NCBI RefSeq assembly: GCF_003324185.1
Contig: NZ_PXUP01000002.1
Coordinates: forward strand, 124,001 to 188,000
DNA length: 64,000 bases
Direction: 5' to 3'
Source: Faecalibacterium prausnitzii
Lineage (GTDB): Bacteria; Bacillota; Clostridia; Oscillospirales; Ruminococcaceae
Shown here: in pieces, positions 37,647 to 45,612 of the stretch
Layout: each line of letters starts with the position of its first letter
How positions within the stretch are numbered: the first letter of the stretch is position 1
Notes under the pieces: generated by a model
Database searches by the model: none
The model's input: only the letters and a program-made list of their open reading frames with translations
Told to the model about the DNA's origin: nothing
Program-made: the position numbers and the translations under genes

Positions 37647-37690
37647 AACCGCCTCCCTGCATAGACTATGTGCAGGGAGGCGGTTTTGTT
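37647..37690 (+). terminator. Terminator-like hairpin after yajC that holds the next gene's Shine-Dalgarno
   Basis: AACCGCCTCCCTGCA (37647-37661) and TGCAGGGAGGCGGTT (37671-37685) form a perfect 15-bp stem with a 9-base loop, then TTGTT. The 3' arm contains GGGAGG, the only plausible ribosome-binding site for the gene starting at 37691. Confidence 0.8.
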
Positions 37691-38089
37691 ATGTCTGAGT
37701 CTCGAGGTTTCCCGGCGGAGCTTCTTTCGTTTCTGCTTTTCGGGGTGCTGGGGGTAGCTGTAACGGCGGCAGCTTTGGCATGTTTTGCGCAGCTGATGGC
37801 CGGGCAGGGCTGCTCCGGCAGTGTAGTGCCGATACTTGCCACAACAGCCGTGTGCATGGGCAGCCTGCTGTGTGCACTGACGGCAGCGTTTCGTAAAAAG
37901 GCGCGCGGTCTGCTGACCGGACTGCTCCAAAGTACATTTCTGGCAGTGCCGCTGGCGCTTTCTGCTATATGGAACGGCACAGCCGCTGAGCCTGCTGTGG
38001 TATGCCGCCTTCTGGCGGTGCTACTCTGCGGCTGCATTGGTGGGCTTCTTGGAGTCACCCTGCGCAGCCGCAGGCACACGCTTCGTTGA
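37691..38089 (+). CDS. TIGR04086-like four-helix membrane protein
   Basis: 132 residues with four predicted hydrophobic helices (about 10-35, 45-65, 74-90, 98-120) and a basic C-terminus (LRSRRHTLR). In clostridia a TIGR04086 membrane protein of this size usually follows yajC and precedes scfA/scfB; the position matches, but the SCIFF genes are not here. Function unknown. Its ribosome-binding site lies inside a strong hairpin. Confidence 0.65.
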   Translation: MSESRGFPAELLSFLLFGVLGVAVTAAALACFAQLMAGQGCSGSVVPILATTAVCMGSLLCALTAAFRKKARGLLTGLLQSTFLAVPLALSAIWNGTAAEPAVVCRLLAVLLCGCIGGLLGVTLRSRRHTLR

Positions 38090-38131
38090 TCGATCCGGCA
38101 AATCGAATCCATCAGAGGGAGAAAACAGCGT

Positions 38132-38878
38132 ATGTGGATCTATGAACAGACAAAATCAGAAGAAAACTTTTCTTTGCTGCCGCAGACGGTCGGCCTACCG
38201 GTGCAAACACCAGAGTCTGCCCTGTCGCCCGCGCCGGCACAGGCAGCTGAACCGGCAGAACAATTGACGCAAAAAGAGCCCTGCACCCCGGCAAAGCGCC
38301 ACGCCACCCGAGATTGCTGGCTGCTGGCTGCGGCGTTTCTGCTGGGGTGTACGGCAGCCGGTGTATTGCAGGCCGTATGCGATGCCCGGCAGACAGAACT
38401 GCTGCAGTATTATCTGGAAGCGTGGCAAAGGCTGTTTGCGCCGGGCAGTATGCAAGGAGCGGTACAGCTTTTCGGCATGGAATACCTGACACTCGGCCTT
38501 GTGGTCAGCCTATTTCTGGTATTGGGGCTTTCTGCCCTTGGCCCAGTAATGATCTTTGGCAATATGATGTTGTACGGCTTGGGCAGCGGGTTGCTTATGG
38601 TACAGCTTTGCGCCGCAGGCGGATGGAAAACGGTACTTCTGGCGCTGCTGTGGACAGGCCTGCCGGCGGCAGCAGCAAGCGGCTGTCTGTGCTTTTTCGG
38701 GGCTTGTGCTTTGCAGGTCAGCAGCCGGATCCACGCCTACTCCTTCCGCAGGCATCCCGGCGGACAAGCCCGCCCCGGGGTACAGGCACTGTTGGGACAA
38801 TATCTGCTGACCATGGTGGTGCTGCTGCCGCTGTGCGGTGCAGCAGCAGGGCTTTCGTATCTTGGCAGTCGCCTGTGA
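38132..38878 (+). CDS. SpoIIM-like membrane protein
   Basis: 248 residues. A 65-residue Pro/Ala-rich cytoplasmic N-terminus precedes about five hydrophobic helices. The pattern FLLGCTAAG, then LGLSALGPVMIFGNMMLYGLG, GGWKTVLLALLWTGLP and a final helix follows the SpoIIM/DUF95 profile. SpoIIM is part of the engulfment DMP peptidoglycan machine; many non-sporulation relatives exist, so the role is not certain. The ATG follows AGAGGGAG. Confidence 0.55.
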   Translation: MWIYEQTKSEENFSLLPQTVGLPVQTPESALSPAPAQAAEPAEQLTQKEPCTPAKRHATRDCWLLAAAFLLGCTAAGVLQAVCDARQTELLQYYLEAWQRLFAPGSMQGAVQLFGMEYLTLGLVVSLFLVLGLSALGPVMIFGNMMLYGLGSGLLMVQLCAAGGWKTVLLALLWTGLPAAAASGCLCFFGACALQVSSRIHAYSFRRHPGGQARPGVQALLGQYLLTMVVLLPLCGAAAGLSYLGSRL

Positions 38879-38892
38879 ACAGCATCCTTTTC

Positions 38893-38921
38893 TTGCGGGT
38901 TTTGGCACAGTGTGTTACAAT
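38893..38921 (+). promoter_or_regulatory. Sigma-A-type promoter for radA
   Basis: TTGCGG (38893-38898), 17-base spacer, TACAAT (38916-38921), 32 bases before the ATG. Confidence 0.6.
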
Positions 38922-38952
38922 AACAAAAGACCATAATAAATGAGGGACAGAC

Positions 38953-40356
38953 ATGAAATTGAAATCCGTCTATGTATGCTCCAATTGCGGAGAGACAAGC
39001 CCCCGCTGGATGGGGCGCTGCCCCAGCTGCGGCAGCTGGAATACCATGAACGAGGATGTTGTTGCTGAAGCGCCAAAGGCGGGGACTCCTGCCGCCCGTC
39101 AGGCTGCCGCGGCTCGTCAGGAGGGCGTGACCACCCTGACCGCCCGGCGGCTGTCAGAGATCAGCACCACGGAGGAAAAAAGCCGCATCCTGACCGGTAT
39201 CTCGGAGCTGGACCGCGTATTGGGCGGCGGCATCGTGCTGGGCGGCGTGGTGCTTTTGAGCGGTGAGCCGGGCGTGGGTAAATCCACTATGCTGTTACAG
39301 CTGTGCGGCGCCATCTCCAACCAGCACAGCGTATTGTATATCACCGGCGAGGAGTCTGTCCGGCAGGTCAAGCTGCGTGCAGCGCGGCTGAAGGTACCGC
39401 AGGATAACATCTTTCTGGCGGCGGAAAATGACGTGGATGAGATCTGCGGTCTGATCGAAAAAGAAAAGCCGGACCTTGTGGTCATTGACTCCATCCAGAC
39501 CATGCGCTGCATGGATATCTCGTCCTCGTCCGGCACGGTCAGTCAGGTGAAGGAGAGTGCCGCCCGGCTGCTGGCGGTAGCCAAAAAGCAGGAGATTCCC
39601 ATGTTTATCGTGGGTCATGTGAACAAGGACGGCGCAATTGCAGGCCCCAAGGTCATGGAACATATCGTGGATACGGTGCTCTACTTTGAGGGCGACAAGA
39701 TGCTGCCGTACCGCATTCTGCGGGCAGCCAAAAACCGCTATGGCTCCACCAATGAGCTGGGAATGTTCGATATGACCGGCACAGGACTTGCCGAGATTGA
39801 AAACCCATCCCAGATGCTGCTGGAAGGACGTCCGCTGGGGGTTTCCGGCAACTGTGTGGCCTGTACCATGGAGGGCAGTCGTCCAATCCTGAGCGAGATA
39901 CAGGCACTTGCCACCAAGACGAATTTTCCGGCACCCCGTCGCGCCTGCAGCGGATACGACTATAACCGCATGAACCTTTTGATCGCCGTGCTGGAAAAGC
40001 GGGCAGGGTACTTCTTTGGCAATCTGGATGTCTATGTCAATATCGTGGGCGGCATTGCACTGCGGGATACCGCCTGCGACCTTGCAGTCTGCCTGAGCAT
40101 GGTCTCCTCGCTGCTGGACCGCCCGGTCAGCGATAAGCTTATCGCCATTGGTGAGGTAGGTCTGGGCGGGGAAGTGCGCAGTGTGCCCAATCTGGAACAG
40201 CGCCTGCACGAGGCTGAGCGTATCGGCTTTGAGCGGGCTGTTATCCCCAAGCACAGCCTTGCACACCTGAATGCCGCAGATTATCCCGGCATGAAGCTGG
40301 TCGGTGCAGCGTATATCGCAGATGCCATCAATGCGCTAAAAAATGACCGCCTGTGA
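38953..40356 (+). CDS. radA: DNA repair protein RadA/Sms
   Basis: 467-residue RecA-like branch-migration helicase. The N-terminal zinc ribbon is CSNCGETSPRWMGRCPSCGSW; Walker A is GEPGVGKSTM; the RadA-specific KNRYGS motif is present; a Lon-protease-like C-terminal domain (GGIALRDTACDLAV) completes it. It precedes the Xer recombinase by 15 bases, giving a recombination pair. Confidence 0.96.
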   Translation: MKLKSVYVCSNCGETSPRWMGRCPSCGSWNTMNEDVVAEAPKAGTPAARQAAAARQEGVTTLTARRLSEISTTEEKSRILTGISELDRVLGGGIVLGGVVLLSGEPGVGKSTMLLQLCGAISNQHSVLYITGEESVRQVKLRAARLKVPQDNIFLAAENDVDEICGLIEKEKPDLVVIDSIQTMRCMDISSSSGTVSQVKESAARLLAVAKKQEIPMFIVGHVNKDGAIAGPKVMEHIVDTVLYFEGDKMLPYRILRAAKNRYGSTNELGMFDMTGTGLAEIENPSQMLLEGRPLGVSGNCVACTMEGSRPILSEIQALATKTNFPAPRRACSGYDYNRMNLLIAVLEKRAGYFFGNLDVYVNIVGGIALRDTACDLAVCLSMVSSLLDRPVSDKLIAIGEVGLGGEVRSVPNLEQRLHEAERIGFERAVIPKHSLAHLNAADYPGMKLVGAAYIADAINALKNDRL

Positions 40357-40371
40357 TGAAACGAGGAACCT

Positions 40372-41580
40372 ATGTCGATTTATCTGGACGAAAGAAACCC
40401 CGGCAAGCACGCACCCTTTGAGGATGCTGCGCCGGATATTGTAGAATATGTGCGTTATCTTGAAGTGATCGCCGGCAAAAGTGCCAATACGGCGTTCAGT
40501 TATTACTGTGACCTGCGCTCCTTCAGCCGCTTTATGAAGCGCCGCCGCGGGCTTGTGGCCACGGATGCAGAATTCAAAGAGATCGATCCCAAGGGGCTGG
40601 ATACGGCCTTCTGGGGCAGCATAACAAAAGAGGATATCTACGAATATCTGTATTTTCTGAACCGGGAGTGCGGCAACAAAAAATCCTCTACCGCCCGGCG
40701 GCTGGCCAGTCTGCACGGCTTTTATGATTATCTGGTCAATCAGGTCAACCGCTTATCCGAGGACCCTACGGCGGCCATCCGCCCGCCCAAACAGGATAAG
40801 GTCTTGCCCAAGTACCTGACGGCAGAGCAATCCATTTCGCTTTTGGAGAGTACCCAGACCCAGAGCGATTTCCCGGAGCGGGATTATTGCATGGTGGTGC
40901 TGTTCCTCAACTGCGGTATGCGTCTTGCAGAGCTGGTAGGCATGGACCTTGGAGACATCGATTTAGAGCAGCGTCAGATCCGCCTGTTCGGCAAAGGCCA
41001 TAAAGAGCGTATGGTCTACCTGAATGATGCCTGCGTGGAGGCACTGCAACTATATCTGCGCAAGCGCAACACCATGGAGGGACTTTCACCCAAGGAAAAA
41101 GCGGTGTTTATTACCCGTATGCGCAAGGAACGTATTTCGAACCGCAGAGTAGAACAGCTGATCTCCGGTGCAATGAAGGCTGCGGGGCTGAAGGGCTTTT
41201 CCACCCATAAGCTGCGGCACACCGCCGCAACGCTGATGTATCAGACCGGCAATGTGGATATCCTTACCCTCAAGCAGCTTCTGGGGCACAGCAGTGTGGG
41301 AACAACACAAATTTATACGCACCTGCAAGAATTTCAGGTGCGCTCTGCCATTGAGGAAAACCCGCTGGGCAAGGTACTGCCCATCAAAGCTGCAAAAGTA
41401 AGCTTGGATACAACAGATGCGGCAGGGGAGACATCTGTTGAAAATGACCCGGCGGGAGATGACGCTTCTGAGCCGTCCGGCCCTATGGCGGCCTTTGAGG
41501 GCGCTGCACAGGATGGCTTCCGGGCAGATATCTCGGCAATGTCCAACGATGAAATGGACGATTCATCGCGCGATACTTAA
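40372..41580 (+). CDS. Xer-type tyrosine recombinase
   Basis: 402 residues. A SAM-like core-binding domain (about 20-125; KSANTAFSYYCDLRSFSRFM) precedes the catalytic domain with the full R-K-H-R-H-Y set: CGMRLAEL (R), the beta-hairpin Lys near GKGHKERM, HKLRHTAATLM (H and R), LLGHSS (H) and the nucleophile Tyr in TQIYTH. An extra acidic C-terminal tail of about 60 residues is unusual for XerC/XerD, which are about 300 residues. It follows radA by 15 bases. A dif/lox-like palindrome lies about 390 bases downstream. Confidence 0.93.
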   Translation: MSIYLDERNPGKHAPFEDAAPDIVEYVRYLEVIAGKSANTAFSYYCDLRSFSRFMKRRRGLVATDAEFKEIDPKGLDTAFWGSITKEDIYEYLYFLNRECGNKKSSTARRLASLHGFYDYLVNQVNRLSEDPTAAIRPPKQDKVLPKYLTAEQSISLLESTQTQSDFPERDYCMVVLFLNCGMRLAELVGMDLGDIDLEQRQIRLFGKGHKERMVYLNDACVEALQLYLRKRNTMEGLSPKEKAVFITRMRKERISNRRVEQLISGAMKAAGLKGFSTHKLRHTAATLMYQTGNVDILTLKQLLGHSSVGTTQIYTHLQEFQVRSAIEENPLGKVLPIKAAKVSLDTTDAAGETSVENDPAGDDASEPSGPMAAFEGAAQDGFRADISAMSNDEMDDSSRDT

Positions 41581-41607
41581 ACCTGCACAAAACGTCTGAG
41601 ACGATTC

Positions 41608-41656
41608 AAAGACCTATGGCGCGATCCGGCTTGACCGGATAACGTCATGGGTCTTT
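41608..41656 (+). terminator. Branched hairpin after the Xer recombinase
   Basis: Outer arms AAAGACCTATG and CATGGGTCTTT pair (one mismatch) around an inner ATCCGG/CCGGAT hairpin. It is followed by ATAATTT rather than a clean T run, so it is a weak terminator or a structured 3' end. Confidence 0.5.
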
Positions 41657-41677
41657 ATAATTTACATTATAAGCAGT
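41650..41677. other. Possible Xer-like palindrome 1
   Basis: TTATAA-TTTACA-TTATAA (centre 41661-41666). Inner ends ATAA and TTAT around a 6-base centre match the geometry of Xer core sites; 7 of 11 positions agree between the two 11-base arms. It may instead be simple AT-rich sequence. Confidence 0.3.
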
Positions 41678-41965
41678 CAGCAGCAATACATACAGGAGCA
41701 TCCATAGAAACGCGCAACGTAATGTCTACACAAAAACAAATGTTATAAAGCAAGCACATAGATGCTTACTGGAATAAAATGAATTACAAATGAACTGATG
41801 CAGCAGCGCATAACACAGGAAGCATCTGTAAGCATGAGACAAATAAAACCATAAAATATGATAAAATTTGCAGAATGTGCAAAACGGCTGAACTAAGCCC
41901 GAAAATGAGCCAGCTGAGGCTGGAACGCCAAAAATCCGGGAAATGGGCATTTTTCGCTTCCCTAA

Positions 41966-41993
41966 GTTTCGCATAACGTGCATTATACGAAAT
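41966..41993. other. Candidate dif/lox-like Xer recombination site
   Basis: 28 bp: left arm GTTTCGCATAA (41966-41976), 6-base centre CGTGCA, right arm TTATACGAAAT (41983-41993). The arms are inverted repeats at 9 of 11 positions. The left arm matches the E. coli dif XerC arm GGTGCGCATAA at 9 of 11, including CGCATAA, and the right arm resembles a loxP arm (TATACGAA). It is about 390 bases from a Xer recombinase gene and at the main orientation switch of the window. Confidence 0.55.
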
Positions 41994-42004
41994 ATCTATA
42001 ATCA

Positions 42005-42031
42005 AAAGAGAGAAGCTGCCCTTCTCTCTTT
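42005..42031. terminator. Perfect hairpin AAAGAGAGAAG/CTTCTCTCTTT
   Basis: 11-bp perfect stem with a CTGCC loop (42005-42031), giving a T-rich end on both strands. It may terminate transcripts arriving from the convergent amidase gene. Confidence 0.5.
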
Positions 42032-42175
42032 GTCAGATTTCCGGCAGCTTCTGTGGATGCTTTTCAGTTCGCACACGCACGCTTCTACGCCGCTGGACAT
42101 ATTACCAGTACGTTCAGGCGTTCGACTTATGTCTGCGATAGCCGTTCCAGTGCGTTACAGGTCCTGTTATAAAAG

Positions 42176-42214
42176 CAGTATCGTTTCTTTTCCTTTGGTG
42201 ATGCGATGCTCATT
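42176..42214 (+). pseudogene. queA: Relic of a queA C-terminus
   Basis: Thirteen codons read QYRFFSFGDAMLI, against KYRFFSFGDAMLI at the end of the intact queA (35865-35903). Six of the codons differ only by synonymous bases (for example TAT/TAC, GGT/GGC, GCG/GCT), which suggests divergence under selection before decay rather than a fresh copy. A stop codon lies two codons upstream and no further QueA sequence is recognisable. The final bases overlap the amidase stop region. Confidence 0.75.
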
Positions 42215-43073
42215 TCACCGGCAGCGGCTTTGTGCCGAAGTATACACAGATGGCTTCGTAATAAATGCGTGCCACTGTCTTGCAGCCCTGTTCACTGCCA
42301 AAATGCTCCACATCCTCATCGTTCGTCACAAAACACTGCTCTGCCAACACTGCCGGACAATCCACATCCTCCAGCAGCGTAAAGCTGCGCTCAGGCCGAA
42401 CCTGCGTGTAGGTATTCTCCACCAGCTGCTTCTGGTCGTTTTCCAGATAATAAATGTAACGCACTCCCCCACGTCCGCGCAGCTTTGCGCCAATGCTCTG
42501 CATTCCACCGGCCAGCAGTTTTGCAAAATAAAAACTTTCCTGATGCCATGTACGCCCGGGCACTGCCGGATAGCATTCAAAACCGGCTGCCGTAGAGCCA
42601 TTGGCTGCGGAGTTGCCGTGGATGGACAGCAGCAGCTGCGGGCTTTGGGCGTTGGCTGCTGCTGCACGCTGGGCAGGCGTGGCGGTTGCATCAAAGCTTT
42701 CCCGGGTTTGCAGCGGGATGTAATTCGAATCCTCTTCTAACCATTGGAGCAGCGCAGCAGCCGTGGCTGCGGTGACCTGTTTTTCTTCGACCACTCCCCT
42801 TGCGCCCGGGTCACTGCCGCCATGCCCGGCGTCTATTGCCACCCGGTACGGCGGGTCGCCCACCACAGGACGAAAGTCCTCCGCTGAGACTGAGACTGCG
42901 GATTCTGCGGGTGCGTTCAGTTCCAGCGCCGCCCTCCATAAAAACAGGCCGAAACAGAGCATCAATGCCGCAAAAACAAGCAGTAGTCCATGCAAAATCC
43001 GACGCTGGGCTTTGCGGCGGTGCGTTTTGCGTTTACTATGCTTATTTGCGGGTCTGCGATGACTGGTTGGCAT
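42210..43073 (-). CDS. N-acetylmuramoyl-L-alanine amidase (Amidase_3)
   Basis: 287 residues. A basic N-terminus and one membrane helix (about 27-48, LHGLLLVFAALMLCFGLFLW) anchor an extracytoplasmic zinc amidase domain. Zinc-ligand motifs are DAGHGGSDPGA, a downstream Glu (VVEEKQ), SIHGNSAAN and the C-terminal catalytic Glu in VLAEQCFVTNDED. It cleaves the MurNAc-L-Ala bond; relatives include CwlD, which makes spore-cortex lactam, but specificity cannot be read here. GGAAG precedes the ATG. Confidence 0.9.
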   Translation of the reverse strand: MPTSHRRPANKHSKRKTHRRKAQRRILHGLLLVFAALMLCFGLFLWRAALELNAPAESAVSVSAEDFRPVVGDPPYRVAIDAGHGGSDPGARGVVEEKQVTAATAAALLQWLEEDSNYIPLQTRESFDATATPAQRAAAANAQSPQLLLSIHGNSAANGSTAAGFECYPAVPGRTWHQESFYFAKLLAGGMQSIGAKLRGRGGVRYIYYLENDQKQLVENTYTQVRPERSFTLLEDVDCPAVLAEQCFVTNDEDVEHFGSEQGCKTVARIYYEAICVYFGTKPLPVK

Positions 43074-43141
43074 AAAGTTTTACTTCCTGTTCGTTTTACA
43101 TTTATAATACGAGTATACTCGCCTTTTCCCTGCACTGCAAC

Positions 43142-43174
43142 AAAAAAAGACTGCCAATTTTTCAAAAGGCAGTC
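43142..43174 (-). terminator. Intrinsic terminator of the phoH-mutS2 operon
   Basis: On the - strand GACTGCC (43174-43168) pairs with GGCAGTC (43155-43149), followed by TTTTTTT (43148-43142), just after the mutS2 stop. Confidence 0.8.
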
Positions 43175-43182
43175 CTTTGGGG

Positions 43183-45597
43183 TTATTTCAGTTCTACAAC
43201 CGTCACGCCGCTTTCGCCTTCGCCGTAACGGCCAAGACGGAAGCTTTTTACCATGCGGTTGCCGCGCAGATGCTTATGGATGGCAGTGCGCAGTGCGCCG
43301 GTGCCGTTGCCGTGGATCAGATAGACTACTGTCTGTCCGTTCAGGATGGCGCGGTCAATAAAGGAGTCCACCTCCGACAGCGCCTCGTCCACTGTAAGTC
43401 CCAGCAGGTTGCACTCCATTTTGGCGGTACGCTGTACGCGCTCTACCCTGCCGTTGGGACGGTTAGTGTCGCCGGTCAGGCGGGAATACCGCTGCTGCGC
43501 TTTGGTCTTGGGCACAGTGGGTTCTTTCACCAGCTTTTCCGGCTGCTTCAGGCCCTTGAGGGGTACCTTGGTTTTGATGATACCGGCACGCACCAGCACA
43601 TCGCCGTTTTTATCAGGCAGCGCCAGAACGGTGGCCAGCTGGTTCAGTTCTGCAATGCAGACCTCCTGTCCCACTTTTACCTCCTTCAGCGGCACAAACT
43701 CCTTGACGGGGTTATGCACCACCTCCGTACCGGCAAACAGCTTTTCGGTCTCCTTTTTGGCAATTTCGCGGGCACGCTGCGCCTTCTGCTGGGCGCTCAT
43801 GCGCTCGTCCTTTTGCAGCTGGCGCAGTTCATCGGTCAGTGCGTAGGCCTGCGTTTCCACCTGCTGTGCCAGCGTGCGCGCCTTGGCACGGGCAGCTTCC
43901 AATTCATTTTCGCCCTGCTGGATCAACTCATCCCGTTTTTTGCGGGCTGCTTCCAGCTGATGGGAAGCTTCGTTGCGTAGCTGCTCCACTTCGTTCTGAC
44001 TTTCCTTCAGCTGCAGCTTCAGGTCGTCCAGCTGACCCAGAACCGCATCCAGACGCTTATCCTCGGCAGACAGATGCTGTTGAGCCGCTTCAATGACGCG
44101 GCTGGGGATGCCCAGTTTTTCACTGATCAGGAATGCGTTGGATTTGCCTGGTACGCCCACACTCAGCTTATAGGTGGGACGTAGGGTCTCCAGATCAAAC
44201 TCGCAACTGGCGTTGACCACGCCCTTAGTCTCCAGTGCAAAAACCTTCAGTTCCGCATAGTGGGTGGTTGCCATCAGCAGCACACCACGGCGGCGCAGCT
44301 CCTCAATGATGGCAACTGCCAGCGCGGCACCCTCGGCGGGGTCGGTACCGGCACCCAGCTCGTCCAGCAGCACAAGGGTGTGCGGCATAGCCAGTTCCAG
44401 AATACCGGTGATTTTTTTCATGTGGCCGGAGAAGGTGGAAAGGCTCTGTTCAATGCTCTGCTCGTCGCCGATATCCACCAGAAATTCATCAAACACGCAG
44501 ATCTCGCTGCGCTCGTCAGCAGGAATCAAAAAACCGCACTGTGCCATAGCGCACAGCAGACCGGCGGTTTTCAGAGTAACCGTCTTACCGCCGGTGTTCG
44601 GGCCGGTGATGATAAGGGAATCGTATTCCCCGCCCAGTGCAATATCCACAGGAACACACTTTTGCGGGTCGATCAGCGGGTGGCGGGCACGGATCAGATT
44701 AAAGGAAGAATCCGTCCGCACAGCGGGCTTGAAGGCCTTCAGCTCCAGTGCAAGCCGCGCCTTTGCCAGCAGGATGTCGATTTCCAGCATGGCCTTGTAG
44801 CTGTACTGGAATTGCGGCTCAATGGCGGCCACCTGTGCGGTAAAGGCCACCAAAATGCGCTCGATCTCCTGTGCCTCCTGTGCGCGGTACTGCAGAATGC
44901 GGGCGTTTGCCTCCACCACAGCCTGCGGTTCCACGAACACCGTAGCGCCCGTAGAGGATACATCGTGGATGATACCGCTCACCTCGCCGCGGTACTCGCT
45001 CTTGACCGGCACAACATACCGGCCGTTGCGCATGGAAACCACACTCTCCTGCAGGTATTTGGAGGTGTCCATATTGCGTACCATGCTTTCCAGCCGGTCG
45101 CGGATGCTGTTTTCGGTGGCGCGGATCTTTTTGCGCAGCTCTGCCAGCGTGCGGGAGGCGGTATCCGCCATGGCATCCGGTGCCAGAATGGCGCTGGAGA
45201 TCTGCTGCTCAAGGCCCGGCTCCGGTGCCAGCGCGTAAAACAGATCATTGGTCGGCAGCGCGTCATGCTCAGAGGAGCCGTACCAGCTGGTCAGGTGCTG
45301 AAAATTGCGCAGCGCACCGGCCACCATCAGCAGTTCGCCCATGGAAAGCACGCCGCCCTTTACGGCACGGGCGGCAAGCTGGCTGACCCCCTCTACCCCG
45401 CCAAAGCGCGGCGAGCCGTTTTTAATCAGCAGGGTGTTGATGGCGTCCGTCTGCTCTAGTGCGTAGCGCACCTCGTCCGGGTCGCACTGCGGCTCAATGG
45501 CCAGCAGCATAGCACGGGCTTCCTTGCATACGCAGCCCTCCGCTGCACGCGCAATGATCTTATCCAGTTCTAATGTTTTTAAGTAGCTTGTTTCCAT
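43183..45597 (-). CDS. mutS2: Endonuclease MutS2
   Basis: 804 residues. MutS core and lever domains, Walker A GPNTGGKTVTLK, STFSGHMKKI and LVLLDELGAGTDPAEG, a long coiled coil (about 515-640), then a KOW-like segment and a C-terminal Smr domain with HGNGTGALR. The usual LDLRG of Smr reads CNLLGLTVDEA here. In B. subtilis MutS2 rescues collided ribosomes; in other bacteria it suppresses recombination. Confidence 0.95.
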   Translation of the reverse strand: METSYLKTLELDKIIARAAEGCVCKEARAMLLAIEPQCDPDEVRYALEQTDAINTLLIKNGSPRFGGVEGVSQLAARAVKGGVLSMGELLMVAGALRNFQHLTSWYGSSEHDALPTNDLFYALAPEPGLEQQISSAILAPDAMADTASRTLAELRKKIRATENSIRDRLESMVRNMDTSKYLQESVVSMRNGRYVVPVKSEYRGEVSGIIHDVSSTGATVFVEPQAVVEANARILQYRAQEAQEIERILVAFTAQVAAIEPQFQYSYKAMLEIDILLAKARLALELKAFKPAVRTDSSFNLIRARHPLIDPQKCVPVDIALGGEYDSLIITGPNTGGKTVTLKTAGLLCAMAQCGFLIPADERSEICVFDEFLVDIGDEQSIEQSLSTFSGHMKKITGILELAMPHTLVLLDELGAGTDPAEGAALAVAIIEELRRRGVLLMATTHYAELKVFALETKGVVNASCEFDLETLRPTYKLSVGVPGKSNAFLISEKLGIPSRVIEAAQQHLSAEDKRLDAVLGQLDDLKLQLKESQNEVEQLRNEASHQLEAARKKRDELIQQGENELEAARAKARTLAQQVETQAYALTDELRQLQKDERMSAQQKAQRAREIAKKETEKLFAGTEVVHNPVKEFVPLKEVKVGQEVCIAELNQLATVLALPDKNGDVLVRAGIIKTKVPLKGLKQPEKLVKEPTVPKTKAQQRYSRLTGDTNRPNGRVERVQRTAKMECNLLGLTVDEALSEVDSFIDRAILNGQTVVYLIHGNGTGALRTAIHKHLRGNRMVKSFRLGRYGEGESGVTVVELK

Positions 45598-45612
45598 ACT
45601 GTTCCTTTTTGG

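Larger units (their letters stand above)
41581..42209. other. AT-rich convergent intergenic region (629 bp) without an intact gene
   Basis: The stretch between the Xer recombinase (+) and the amidase (-) is strikingly AT-rich compared with the rest of the window, especially 41650-42010. No convincing protein was found in six frames. It holds a branched hairpin, two Xer-like palindromes, a CCAGC-TGAG-GCTGG hairpin with flanking CGAAAATG/CATTTTTCG pairing (about 41903-41958), a second perfect hairpin at 42005-42031, and a queA relic. These parts are listed separately. Confidence 0.7.

Noticed and set aside
41726-42005. Two overlapping - strand frames encoding hydrophobic peptides in the AT-rich gap
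   Set aside because: Overlapping frames in the same AT-rich DNA, without ribosome sites or known domains; more likely chance frames over a structured element.
43109-43120. Perfect 12-bp palindrome CGAGTATACTCG upstream of the amidase
   Set aside because: Too short and isolated to assign as an operator; no second copy seen nearby.
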